Assembly (NCBI RefSeq): GCF_002803155.1
Contig: NZ_NNBP01000037.1
Coordinates: forward strand, 1 to 64,000
Reading direction: 5' to 3'
DNA: 64,000 bases
Source: Streptomyces sp. CB02959
GTDB taxonomy: Bacteria > Actinomycetota > Actinomycetes > Streptomycetales > Streptomycetaceae
Of the stretch, positions 17,809-25,202 are shown piece after piece. Position numbers and translations under genes: made by a program. Position 1 is the first letter of the stretch; the number at the start of each line of letters is the position of its first letter. Under the pieces are notes generated by a model that worked only from the letters and a program-made list of their open reading frames with translations, did no database searches and was not told where the DNA came from.

Positions 17809-18021
17809 GTGCATGTTCTTGGTCTGATGCGGGTGCGCAACGGCGGGCCGGGCCTGGGGGCGGCGCTGGATGGGCTGGCGCGGTGGTGCGACGACATCTA
17901 TGTGGTGGATGACCGCAGCACCGACGGGACTGCCGAGGTGCTGTGTGCGCATCCGCGGGTGACCAACGTGGTGCATGCCCGCGCGGGCCCGCCCGATGAT
18001 CCGTGGCCGGTGCCGGAGTCG
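17809..18021 (+). pseudogene. Family-2 glycosyltransferase, N-terminal fragment
   Basis: From GTG 17809: HVLGLMRVRNGGPGLGAALD, ARWCDDIYVVDDRSTDGTAE, HPRVTNVVHARAGPPDDPWP. This is the nucleotide-sugar-binding start of a GT-A/GT2 enzyme, including the VVDDRSTDGT loop. The match stops near 18021, about 25 nt before a tRNA 3'-end fragment, so the gene was cut by recombination near there. Confidence 0.7.
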
Positions 18022-18046
18022 AGAACTGATGCGCGGCTCGATCGAA

Positions 18047-18090
18047 CTTGCAAAGCAGATGTCGGCGGTTCAAATCCGTCTGTGCCCACC
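18047..18090 (+). other. tRNA 3'-half fragment (candidate att site)
   Basis: The sequence from the anticodon loop (CTTGCAA) through a T-arm (GGCGG-TTCAAAT-CCGTC) to an acceptor 3' strand (TGTGCCC, then ACC) has tRNA form. No matching 5' half (GGGCACA... or a D-arm) lies upstream. Such 3' halves are what tRNA-targeting integrases of actinomycete elements leave as att sites. Amino acid identity cannot be fixed from the half alone. Confidence 0.6.
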
Positions 18091-18286
18091 CAGGTAAACC
18101 GTGAGGTAAACACCCCCAATCCACTGAGTGAGGGGCCGTTTCCATGATCAGAGTCCACATGCTCACGAGTGGATCCCTCGACACGGCTCTCAAGGACATC
18201 GCGGTACCGCCGACGACAACGCCCCCGTCCTCGCCCGCAAGGGGCAAAACGGGGGCGTCGTGCACCGGGTAGCGCTCGGGGAAGGG

Positions 18287-18660
18287 TCAGCCCTGCTCGG
18301 CCTCCGGTGTGCTGCCGAGGGTCTCTGTGAGGCAGGCACGGGCGGCGTCGACGAACACCTCACGGGCCTTCTTGAACGAACCCAGTCCTGTTCTTCCGTG
18401 CCGGCCCGGCCGAGCTGTCGGATCTGCTCGATGACGGCGTGAGCTTCCTTGTGCGGTCCGACCGGCTCGACCACGATCCGGTTGAACGCGTCCCGGGTGG
18501 CCGCGTACGCCGCGTCCTGCGCCTGCCGTGTCGCGTCCACGCTCGGGTACTGGCCATCGGCCTTCCACCAGCACACCGACGACTCGTCGTCGGCGGCGCT
18601 GAGGAACGCGGCGTACGCGTCCCGGCGGGACAGATAGAGGTCGGTCGCGCTGGCGCTCAT
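18287..18660 (-). pseudogene. Small operon-end protein with frameshift
   Basis: It starts MSASATDLYLSRRDAYAAFL at 18660, continues DESSVCWWKADGQYPSVDAT and RDAFNRIVVEPVGPHKEAH, then shifts frame near 18385 to FKKAREVFVDAARACLTETL and GSTPEAEQG, stop at 18287. The corrected length is about 123 aa. It lies 103 nt downstream of the radical SAM gene on the same strand. No family recognised. Confidence 0.5.
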
Positions 18661-18763
18661 GGGCTTCTCCGTAGGGCGGGGGGCGAGAGCGATGTCACGC
18701 TACTCGCACGTGCTGCCGCACTCACCCCCGCGCCCGGACGTTCCCCCGTTGGTGGAGCCGTGT

Positions 18764-19747
18764 TCAGCAGTCCGTACCGGCAATCCGAGGGTTGTCGTAT
18801 CGCACCGAGCGGTGCGGGGACATGATCGGCTCGGCCAGTTCCTCCGCACCGTCCGTCGGCCCGCACACGGCGTCCGGAGCGCAGGCGAGCTGTGGCGAGC
18901 ACGTGTCGAAGGACGGGTTGCAGTCGGGCAGGCAACTCGGGTCGCTCGCGGTGGGCATCTTGTCGGGGAAGGCGCGGCCGAGTTCGGCGCGGGCGCCCTG
19001 CATCGCGGCGCCGTTGTAGATGGCGGCGAGGCTCTGTTCGTGGACGTTGCCGGCGGTCATCCAGCGGGCGAACACGCACGGCCACACGTCTCCGTTGGGT
19101 GCGATGGCGAACTTGTTGCGTCCGCAGCGTCCGCACAGCTTGGTGATGTCCGGGCCGGTGCCGTTGGCGCCGCGGCCGAACGGCCTGATCTTGTCCGTGC
19201 GGACATCGCGGAGACCGATGTCGAGCAGGTCGCGGCGGGCTTGGGTCGCACGCTGGCCCTGGAGGACGTTGATCACGCTGCCGCGCAGGGGGATCCCGAG
19301 GGTCTTGGCCTTCTCTACGTTGGCGCGGGTGCGGGCGTGGGAGCCGCGGTTCTCGGTCACGTCGTCGTGGTCGTCGCCGTCGTCGGAGTAGTAGCTGAAC
19401 GCCAGCCGGACGCCCGGAAGTTGGAGCGCGGACCATACCTCGCCGGTGATATGGGTGAGGTCGCTGAACACCTCGATCCGCATGTGGTGCTTACGGGCGT
19501 GGGCGATGTAGGCGGGCAGGGACGGGTGGAGGGTGGGTTCCCCGCCGATGAACTGCACGTCGCGGACGTGCAGCGCGGCGAGTTCGTCGAGGACCCGGAA
19601 CCAGTCGGCGTCCGTCATCGTGCCGTGCGTCCCCTCGGGCGAGGAGTCGGCGTAGCACTGGCGGCACTTCAGGTTGCAGAATCCGGTGATCTCCAGCCAG
19701 GCGAATTGCGGGCCCAGTGGGGCGAGCGAGCGCGACAGTAAGGGCAT
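18764..19747 (-). CDS. Radical SAM enzyme with C-terminal Cys-rich tail
   Basis: 327 aa from ATG 19747, preceded by AAGGAGGAG; the frame is open further upstream but lacks a better site. The [4Fe-4S]-SAM motif is CNLKCRQCY (about residues 23-31), followed by QFIGGEPTLHP (GGE SAM-binding motif). The second half has a SPASM/Twitch-like Cys cluster: LCGRCGRNKFAIAPNGDVWP-C, then CLPDCNPSFDTCSPQLACAP with further Cys. It probably modifies a peptide or protein, as most SPASM-type enzymes do; the substrate is not obvious here. It is part of the left-reading operon after the Nudix gene, with two hairpins in the 199-nt gap. Confidence 0.85.
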   Translation of the reverse strand: MPLLSRSLAPLGPQFAWLEITGFCNLKCRQCYADSSPEGTHGTMTDADWFRVLDELAALHVRDVQFIGGEPTLHPSLPAYIAHARKHHMRIEVFSDLTHITGEVWSALQLPGVRLAFSYYSDDGDDHDDVTENRGSHARTRANVEKAKTLGIPLRGSVINVLQGQRATQARRDLLDIGLRDVRTDKIRPFGRGANGTGPDITKLCGRCGRNKFAIAPNGDVWPCVFARWMTAGNVHEQSLAAIYNGAAMQGARAELGRAFPDKMPTASDPSCLPDCNPSFDTCSPQLACAPDAVCGPTDGAEELAEPIMSPHRSVRYDNPRIAGTDC

Positions 19748-19863
19748 GGACTCCTCCTTGTGGAGCGCTGGTGACCCGCCCCGGCGACCGTCCTCACCAA
19801 GGGGCACCGGGGCGGGGTGGGTGGCAGCCCGGACCAGGGTGGAAAGTCCGGGCGGCCGGTGCT

Positions 19864-19937
19864 CCGCACGTCCCGCGTATCAAGGGGAGGGGACGTGCGG
19901 GCCCCGTCCGGCCGGACTTGGCCAGGCGGCCGGACGG
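19864..19937. promoter_or_regulatory. Two adjacent hairpins between Nudix and radical SAM genes
   Basis: An 11-bp perfect stem (19864-19874 with 19890-19900; arm CCGCACGTCCC) is followed by a 10-bp stem (19904-19913 with 19928-19937; arm CCGTCCGGCC). They sit just after the Nudix stop and 117 nt or more before the radical SAM start. They may attenuate readthrough, stabilise an mRNA end, or terminate. Confidence 0.5.
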
Positions 19938-19946
19938 GAGTCGGAG

Positions 19947-20435
19947 CTAGGGCTCGTACGGCCGGCTGGCGCCTTCCAGGAACAGCGCTCCGCCGCCCAC
20001 CTTGGCGACGTACAGAGCGGCCTGCACCCGCGCGGCGGTGTGGGGCTGTGCTGCGTCTGCGAGCTGGTCCGGGGCGATGAACGCGTGCTCGCTGAACTCC
20101 TCGCTCTTCAAACGGACTTCCGCCTCGGGCGAGAGTTCGCCGCAGTCGAAGACCAGGTTGCTCCCCTCTGCCCGTCCGGCCGTGGCCGGCATGTGGTGCT
20201 CGACCAGCAGCAGACCGGGGGTGGCGTGCAGCCCGGTCTCCTCCAGCACCTTTCGGCGCAGCGCCGCGAGGGCGGACTCGCCGCCGACGGCGCACCCGCC
20301 GGGAAGGCACCACGGGAGTTCGTCCCGGTTGCGCTTGCGGAGCATCAGGGGGTGGCCGGCGGTGTTGCGGAAGAGGGCGAGGCACCCGACCCTGCGGCCG
20401 TCCGGGTCGGTGAACTCGTCCCTCGCCGTGGTCAC
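19947..20435 (-). CDS. Nudix-family protein with altered Nudix box
   Basis: 162 aa. The Nudix fold is clear: GCLALFRNTAGHPLMLRKRN, ELPWCLPGGCAVGGESALAA, LRRKVLEETGL. In the box G-x5-E-x7-R-E-U-x-E-E the first Glu after Arg is Lys (RRKVLEETGL), while the two later Glu residues are kept. Hydrolase activity may be reduced or altered. In pSAM2 of Streptomyces a Nudix protein (Pif) provides element immunity; a similar role here is inference. The start overlaps the stop of 20432..20614 by 4 nt. Confidence 0.8.
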   Translation of the reverse strand: MTTARDEFTDPDGRRVGCLALFRNTAGHPLMLRKRNRDELPWCLPGGCAVGGESALAALRRKVLEETGLHATPGLLLVEHHMPATAGRAEGSNLVFDCGELSPEAEVRLKSEEFSEHAFIAPDQLADAAQPHTAARVQAALYVAKVGGGALFLEGASRPYEP

Positions 20436-20614
20436 CCGGTCCCCCTGTCGCTGCCGTATTTGCGGGCGAAGTCGCTGGCCCGCTCGGCGGCAAGGTCGTT
20501 GAACATCTCGCGCGCCGCGGGTGGCAGGCCTTCGTCCCGGGAGGCGTTCGCCGCTGCCCCGAGGGACAGGACGTCGTTGAAGAACTCATCATCATCGGGG
20601 GTGGGTGTCGCCAT
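20432..20614 (-). CDS. Small acidic hypothetical protein
   Basis: 60 aa: MATPTPDDDEFFNDVLSLGA, then PPAAREMFNDLAAERASDFA, RKYGSDRGTG. Helical and acidic; no Cys, no signal peptide. Overlap of 4 nt with the Nudix gene indicates translational coupling. No family recognised. Its size and place next to a radical SAM enzyme allow the idea of a peptide substrate, but nothing in the sequence proves it. Confidence 0.6.
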   Translation of the reverse strand: MATPTPDDDEFFNDVLSLGAAANASRDEGLPPAAREMFNDLAAERASDFARKYGSDRGTG

Positions 20615-20783
20615 GGCTGTGTCCTAGTCGCGGGGTAAAGGAGATGGGTGCGCCTGCCCGGCGCGGCGTCCAACCTGGGGCGGGTGCTGCGCTCTCGTCC
20701 GCCATCGCCGGGGAGAAAAGAGGAAAACCCCGGGTGTGGCGTGAGGAGCGCGCCCGGCGACCCGTGCGCCGGGGGCTGTGTGG
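20615..20783. other. Intergenic segment within the operon
   Basis: 169 bases with no supported gene. A minus-strand ATG at 20705 opens a short frame (MADESAAPAPGWTPRR) that runs past 20614, but it has no convincing ribosome site. Confidence 0.3.
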
Positions 20784-20987
20784 TCAGGCGGCGGGGGCCT
20801 GCTCGTCGTCCAGGCAGTAGGGGCAGTTCACTCGGCGGAACCACTCCTCGGCCCGGTCGTCCGGGGCGCCGTCGCCGCACTTCGGCCGCTGCTTGCCGGC
20901 GACCCAGACGAGTTCGTGAACGGTCATCACGTCGTCGCCGATGGTTCCCGCCATCACGCCGTACGGGGGTTCGCTGGTCGTCGTCAT
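20784..20987 (-). CDS. Small Cys-containing hypothetical protein
   Basis: 67 aa from ATG 20987: MTTTSEPPYGVMAGTIGDDV, VHELVWVAGKQRPKCGDGAP, EEWFRRVNCPYCLDDEQAP. Three Cys, with one CxxC near the end, hint at metal binding. Its ATG overlaps the stop of the preceding 53-aa ORF (ATGA), so the two are coupled. Unknown function. Confidence 0.6.
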   Translation of the reverse strand: MTTTSEPPYGVMAGTIGDDVMTVHELVWVAGKQRPKCGDGAPDDRAEEWFRRVNCPYCLDDEQAPAA

Positions 20988-21145
20988 CGCTCCGCCCACC
21001 GCAGGTCGAGCCCGAGCTCGGGGAGCCGGGTGCGGTGGCCGCCCTTGTGCTTGCGGCCGCCGTCGCACCGGGCCCACCGCGGGCGGCGCGGGGGCCGGTG
21101 TTGGGCGGGCCACTGGTGACGTGCGGTGCACTGCCGGAATCTCAC
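20984..21145 (-). CDS. 53-aa basic ORF, coupled on both sides
   Basis: GTG 21145 overlaps the stop of 21142..21543 (GTGA), and its TGA overlaps the next ATG (ATGA). The product, VRFRQCTARHQWPAQHRPPR through CDGGRKHKGGHRTRLPELG, is very basic with two Cys. The double 4-nt overlap is the main evidence that it is translated. No family recognised. Confidence 0.6.
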   Translation of the reverse strand: MRFRQCTARHQWPAQHRPPRRPRWARCDGGRKHKGGHRTRLPELGLDLRWAER

Positions 21146-21543
21146 GCCTGTCTCCCCGCGGTAGGCGCCTCGGGAAGCGCAGCGCTGGCCGCGCGGCGGG
21201 GCCTGTATTCACCGCGGCTGGCGGTGTAGTAGGCCAGTAGCCATTGGCAGTCCCGGGCGCGCTGGGGGACCTCGGCGTACGCGGACAGTATGCCCTTACC
21301 CAAGGAAAAGGCCATGTGTTTCGTGATCCGGTCGAGCCGGTAGCGGTCCGGCGGGTGAGGGCTGGTGATCCGGCGGGCCTCGACGAGGAGCAGCGCGACG
21401 TGACCGCGCAGCGCCTCGTCCGTGGCCACGAGTTCCTCCCGGCTCGGCCGGATCGAGCCGAGGCGCAGCGCCTGGCGGATCGTGTCGGCGATCGTTTCGG
21501 AGTCGATCGGCACGTTAAGTGTGGCGTCCGGCGGCCTGTCCAT
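21142..21543 (-). CDS. DUF6415-family protein
   Basis: 133 aa from ATG 21543. The segments IDSETIADTIRQALRLG, DEALRGHVALLLVEARR and ILSAYAEVPQRARDCQWLLA are the all-helical DUF6415 pattern, annotated in Streptomyces as natural-product-associated, with the characteristic LRGHV and ARDCQWLL. It is the first gene of the leftward operon, divergent from the XRE-TPR regulator (151 nt between starts). Molecular function unknown. Confidence 0.7.
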   Translation of the reverse strand: MDRPPDATLNVPIDSETIADTIRQALRLGSIRPSREELVATDEALRGHVALLLVEARRITSPHPPDRYRLDRITKHMAFSLGKGILSAYAEVPQRARDCQWLLAYYTASRGEYRPRRAASAALPEAPTAGRQA

Positions 21544-21694
21544 TCCTCGCTCCGATCTGGTGGGGATGGTCTGAGCGTGCCGGTTGAGTGACGGGGCGGG
21601 AATCACCGTCAGGGGTTACCGAGGCGGTAATAGACTCGTTGGAGGTGCAGCACGACGATGGGTCGCGCCTGGGATCGCTCTGGAAGAGGGCCCG

Positions 21695-23137
21695 ATGGTC
21701 ACCCCAACAAGGCCACTTGGCCCCGACGTGTTAGAGCGTGAAGACCTACGCCGCGCACTGGAGGAGCACGACTTCGCGGCTGCGTTCTCCCTGATCAAGA
21801 AATGGGCAGGACTCAGCCAAAACAAGATCGCATCGGCGTGCGACCTCACGCCCGGCAAGGTCTCCAACATCATCTCGGGGCGGCACAACGTCACCTCCAT
21901 CTCGGTGATTCGCCGTATCGCCGACGGCCTTGGGATCCCCGGCACCCTGTTGGGCCTCTCCCCTCGCCCATGGGAGCAAGAGGCCCAACACCCAGGATCC
22001 CCGACTGTCGAGGAACGCCAACCCTCCGAGGAGGTGCCGTGGCGTCCCGACGCCACTGTCGGTCTAGCCGACCACCTAACCAGGAGCGATCTCGTGATGA
22101 ACCGCCGCGCAGCAACGCGCGCCCTGTCCGCCGTTGCCGTCACGGGCACGGCGTTGCTCGACGCCTTGGAAGGTTGGCTCCAGCCCGCCAGTGCCGACAG
22201 TCGTCCCCGGCGCCGCGGTCGACTCGGTGAGCGGGATCTCGATGCGCTGGAAGCCACGGCACGCGCCTTCCGCAGCTGGGACCACCAGTACGGCGGCGGG
22301 CTGCGACGCAAGGCGATTCTGGGGCAGCTGAGCGAGGTGACCGCAGCGCTCGAAGAGCATCAAAAGGGCTACATCGAACGGCGTTTGTACGGGGTCATGG
22401 CCCAACTTGCGGGTAGTGCGGCCACCATGGCATGGGATTCGGGGCAGCAACGGCGGGCTCAGGACTACTACCGGGTGGCGCTGCGCTCGGCCCACGCGGC
22501 GGGCGACGCCCGGTTCGGGGCCAACGTCCTCGCCGGCATGGCGCGGCAGATGCTCTACGTCAACCGTCCGCAAGACGCCCTCGAACTGGTCCGACTTGCC
22601 CAGGACGGCGTCCGCACCACGGCAGGGCCGAGGCTGCGCGCCATGCTCCACACCCGCGAAGCATGGGCTTACGCGGCGATGGGAAGGCACGCAGCCTTCC
22701 ACCGGGCAACTAGGCAGGCCGAGGAAACCCTGACTTCGGCCAGCACCGAAGAAGAGCCCTACTGGATTGGCTACTTCGACAGCGCCGAACTCGCCGGCGT
22801 GACCGGCGGGCGACTCCTCGACCTCGCCCGCACCGATCCCCAGCAGCATGCGCCGACCGCCGCGAGCGCGATCCGGGCCGCGCTCGACCAGCGAGGCCCG
22901 GAAGCCAGCCGGAGCCATGCCCTCGACTGGATCGGACTGGCCGAGTGCAGCTTCCTCGTCGGTGATGTCGCCGGTGCTGCCGAGACGACCCGGCATGCTG
23001 TGGGCGCCGCTGCGCTCACCCAGTCCGGGCGGGTCCGTCAGCAACTCGCGCAGCTCTACCCGTATACCGTCGGCAGAGATGTTCCGGGACCGCTTCGTGA
23101 GGCTCGGGACGACATTCGCGACCTGCTGGCAACGTAG
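21695..23137 (+). CDS. XRE-family regulator with TPR-like C-terminal domain
   Basis: 480 aa from ATG 21695; an open frame runs upstream to 21584. Residues about 30-80 carry the HTH (WAGLSQNKIASACDLTPGKV-SNIISG). The remainder is a long helical repeat region (MAQLAGSAATMAWDSGQQRR, YYRVALRSAHAAGDARFGAN, MARQMLYVNRPQDALELVRL), as in the large Streptomyces HTH-TPR regulators. It is divergent from the DUF6415/radical SAM operon and 14 nt upstream of the SLOG-like gene. It probably senses a peptide or small ligand and controls one or both sides. Confidence 0.8.
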   Translation: MVTPTRPLGPDVLEREDLRRALEEHDFAAAFSLIKKWAGLSQNKIASACDLTPGKVSNIISGRHNVTSISVIRRIADGLGIPGTLLGLSPRPWEQEAQHPGSPTVEERQPSEEVPWRPDATVGLADHLTRSDLVMNRRAATRALSAVAVTGTALLDALEGWLQPASADSRPRRRGRLGERDLDALEATARAFRSWDHQYGGGLRRKAILGQLSEVTAALEEHQKGYIERRLYGVMAQLAGSAATMAWDSGQQRRAQDYYRVALRSAHAAGDARFGANVLAGMARQMLYVNRPQDALELVRLAQDGVRTTAGPRLRAMLHTREAWAYAAMGRHAAFHRATRQAEETLTSASTEEEPYWIGYFDSAELAGVTGGRLLDLARTDPQQHAPTAASAIRAALDQRGPEASRSHALDWIGLAECSFLVGDVAGAAETTRHAVGAAALTQSGRVRQQLAQLYPYTVGRDVPGPLREARDDIRDLLAT

Positions 23138-23151
23138 GAGGCAGAGAAGGC

Positions 23152-23634
23152 ATGACGACCATCGCCGTAACCGGCCACATGGACCTCAGCGAGAGCACCG
23201 TGTTGCTCGTGCAGGATGAGTTGCGGAGCCTGCTGGGGAAGCACCAGGGCGAGTTGGTCGGAGTCACCTGCCTCGCGCGTGGCTCGGACACTTTGTTCGC
23301 TGAGGCAGTGATCGCGGCGGGCGGACGGTTGGTCGTCATCCTGCCCTCACAGGACTACCGGCAGGCCAAGGTAAAGCCGGACCACGCGCCTACGTTCGAC
23401 CGCCTCACCGCTGCGGCGAACGTGGTGACCATGCCGCACGAGACGGCGAATCGCGCGGCATACGAGGCAGCCAACGGTGAACTTCTCAAGCGCGCCGACC
23501 GCCTCGTAGCCGTCTGGGACGGCGCGCCGCCTTCCGGAAAGGGCGGGGGCACAGCGGACACCGTGGAACTGGCGCGTGCCGCAGGCCTGCCGGTGGACAT
23601 CATCTGGCCAAACGGCGCGCGACGTGGCGCATAG
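23152..23634 (+). CDS. SLOG/LOG-like Rossmann protein
   Basis: 160 aa, 14 nt after the XRE gene, with AGGCAGAGAAGG as ribosome site. MTTIAVTGHMDLSES is the first strand and loop; GVTCLARGSDTLFAEAVIAA, GRLVVILPSQDY and DRLVAVWDGAPPSGKGGGTA follow the SLOG superfamily plan: nucleotide-derived ligand binding and a Gly-rich GGGTADTVELAR loop. SLOG proteins produce or sense nucleotide messengers or act as nucleotide hydrolases. Pairing with an HTH-TPR regulator suggests ligand-controlled regulation, by inference. Confidence 0.65.
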   Translation: MTTIAVTGHMDLSESTVLLVQDELRSLLGKHQGELVGVTCLARGSDTLFAEAVIAAGGRLVVILPSQDYRQAKVKPDHAPTFDRLTAAANVVTMPHETANRAAYEAANGELLKRADRLVAVWDGAPPSGKGGGTADTVELARAAGLPVDIIWPNGARRGA

Positions 23635-23669
23635 GGAAGGGCTCTTGCGAGAGAGGAGCGCTTCGGCGA

Positions 23670-24311
23670 TCAGGCACGACGTCGGTCCGGAGTGAGGCCG
23701 GCCAGCTGTGATGTTGACGGGGTGGGGTCGGGGCTCTCGGGGGCGCTGTCGCGGCGGTATACCAGAGCGTCCGGATCGGCGGGTGGGGCCTGGAGGTGGT
23801 AGCCGGTGGGGCAGATCTGGCCGTCCAGGCCGTCCGTCCCGTCGCGGCCGTCCTTGCCCGCCGGCCCGGGATCGCCCTGCGGGCCGGGCGGGCCGGCCTG
23901 GCCGGCGGCGCCGTCGGTGCCAGCGGGCCCGGGGGCCCCGTCCGCGCCGGTCGCCCCCGCGGTTCCGGCCCTGCCAGTGGCGCCGGGCTTTCCGCTCGGG
24001 CCGGTCGGGCCCGTCGCCCCGGGTGCCCCGGGCTCGCCCTGCTGGCCTTGAACCCCGCACGGTCCCCGTATGGTCTGGCCGGCGTCGCCCCGACTCCCCG
24101 GTGGGCCAGCCACTGGGCGCTCGCCGAGGGCCTGCACCTGGCGGGCGAGGGCATCCCGCGCGGCGTTGGCGTCCTGCAGGTCCGCGCTCAGGTGCTGAAC
24201 GGTGAGGACGATCGAGGCGACCACCGCGCCGAGCAGCAGCGCGCCGGCCACGGTCAGCACATCACCGCGGCGCCGGCGCTGCTCGTCCGCGCACACCTGC
24301 GGCCACATCAC
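23670..24311 (-). CDS. Membrane-anchored collagen-like repeat protein
   Basis: 213 aa. A short cytoplasmic head is followed by a TM helix (VAGALLLGAVVASIVLTV) and a brief coiled segment. About 30 Gly-X-Y triplets then run from PPGSRGDAGQ to GRDGTDGLDG, ending ICPTGYHLQAPP. It is a bacterial collagen-like triple-helix protein, probably trimeric and surface or tail-fibre-like. The start lies inside the 3' end of 24262..24603 (50-nt overlap, other frame). The pairing looks phage- or island-derived. Confidence 0.75.
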   Translation of the reverse strand: MMWPQVCADEQRRRRGDVLTVAGALLLGAVVASIVLTVQHLSADLQDANAARDALARQVQALGERPVAGPPGSRGDAGQTIRGPCGVQGQQGEPGAPGATGPTGPSGKPGATGRAGTAGATGADGAPGPAGTDGAAGQAGPPGPQGDPGPAGKDGRDGTDGLDGQICPTGYHLQAPPADPDALVYRRDSAPESPDPTPSTSQLAGLTPDRRRA

Positions 24312-24603
24312 GATCCCATCCCTGGAGTAGCAGGATCACCACGGGCAGCAGGATCCCGACCAGCGGCACGACCACCGCGCCGATCAGCCACCGGCGAGTC
24401 GCCACCAGCTTCTCGGCGCCCTTCTCCCTCAGCGTCTCCAGCGCGGTGATGCGGGCCACGAGGGCCTCGTGGCCCAGGTCGTAGACGTCCTGGCTGGCCT
24501 TGGAGTCGATGCGGCGTCCGAGTTGTTGGATGTCGTCGCGGACGTCGGCGAGCCGATCCTCGAAACGCCTTTCCACCTCGCCGAGGGTCGGCTCGTCGGA
24601 CAT
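24262..24603 (-). CDS. Small coiled-coil/TM protein (holin-like)
   Basis: 113 aa from ATG 24603. MSDEPTLGEVERRFEDRLAD opens a long charged coiled coil (VRDDIQQLGRRIDSKASQDV ... LETLREKGA), followed by a single C-terminal TM (LIGAVVVPLVGILLPVVILL) and a short basic tail. The architecture is shared with actinophage holin-like or membrane proteins. It overlaps the collagen-like gene by 50 nt and precedes it, so the two form a unit. Confidence 0.65.
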   Translation of the reverse strand: MSDEPTLGEVERRFEDRLADVRDDIQQLGRRIDSKASQDVYDLGHEALVARITALETLREKGAEKLVATRRWLIGAVVVPLVGILLPVVILLLQGWDRDVAAGVRGRAAPAPR

Positions 24604-24613
24604 GCGGTCTCCT

Positions 24614-24642
24614 GGGCCGTGTGTCGAAAGTGGATCTTGAGC
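24614..24642. mobile_element. IS end scar at rbsK breakpoint
   Basis: GGGCCGTGTGTCGAAAGTGG resembles the terminal inverted repeat of Streptomyces IS5-type elements and stands exactly where the ribokinase fragment begins. A related string lies at 58467-58486. Recognition is by resemblance only. Confidence 0.4.
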
Positions 24643-24643
24643 G

Positions 24644-24798
24644 ATGAATGTCTTCACGGCCGCCCTCGCCTGGCGGCTGGGCGCGGGCACGAGCCTCGCG
24701 GAGGCGGCGGGCTACGCGACCCGCGTCGGCGCGGCGGCCGTGACGAAGGCGGGGCGCAGGAGTCGTATCCGACGGCCGAGGAGGTCGAACAACTGTGA
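24644..24798 (+). pseudogene. rbsK: Ribokinase C-terminal fragment
   Basis: VFTAALAWRLGAGTSLAEAA, GYATRVGAAAVTKAGAQESY and PTAEEVEQL (one frame change near 24755) is the last ~50 residues of ribokinase, just after the usual G-D-x-F catalytic loop. The TGA at 24796 overlaps the rbsD start, the normal rbsK-rbsD arrangement. N-terminal five-sixths missing at the IS scar. Confidence 0.75.
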
Positions 24799-25175
24799 AG
24801 AAGTCGGGCATCCTGAATCTCCATCTGGCGGTCGTGCTGGCCGAGTTGGGCTCGGGGACGAGACGCTGGTCCGCGACGCCGGCATGCCGATCCCGGCCGG
24901 GCCGCGCGTGGTGGACCTGGCCTTCCGGGCCGGGGTGCCGCCCTTCGCGGAGGTCTTCGCCGGGCTGGTGGACGAGCTGGTGCTGGAGGGCGCCACGGTG
25001 GCGGAGGAGCTGCGCGGGGACCATCTCGACCTGGTGGAGCGGCCGTTCGCCAACCTGGACTTCGTACCGCACCAGCGGCGCAAGAAGTTGTCGGCGGGAG
25101 CGCGGCTGATCGTGCGTACCGGTGAGGCGGGCCCGTATGCCAATGTGCTGTTGCGGTGTTGGGGGGTTCTTCTGA
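24795..25175 (+). pseudogene. rbsD: D-ribose pyranase with frameshifts
   Basis: GTG 24795: VKKSGILNLHLAVVLAELGS is the RbsD N-terminus with its conserved His. The frame then shifts near 24855 to DETLVRDAGMPIPAGPRVVD, LAFRAGVPPFAEVFAGLVDE, LSAGARLIVRTGEAGPYANV. A G-run slip near 25158 hides the usual RCGVxx end. RbsD interconverts ribose pyran and furan forms and is pointless without ribokinase, consistent with decay. Confidence 0.75.
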
Positions 25176-25202
25176 GAGGCCCTGAAACAGGGAGGGGACG
25201 CC

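Noticed and set aside
20432..20614. The 60-aa protein as a definite RiPP precursor
   Set aside because: It has no Cys/Ser/Thr-rich core, no repeated core units and no recognised leader motif, so only a weak suggestion is justified.
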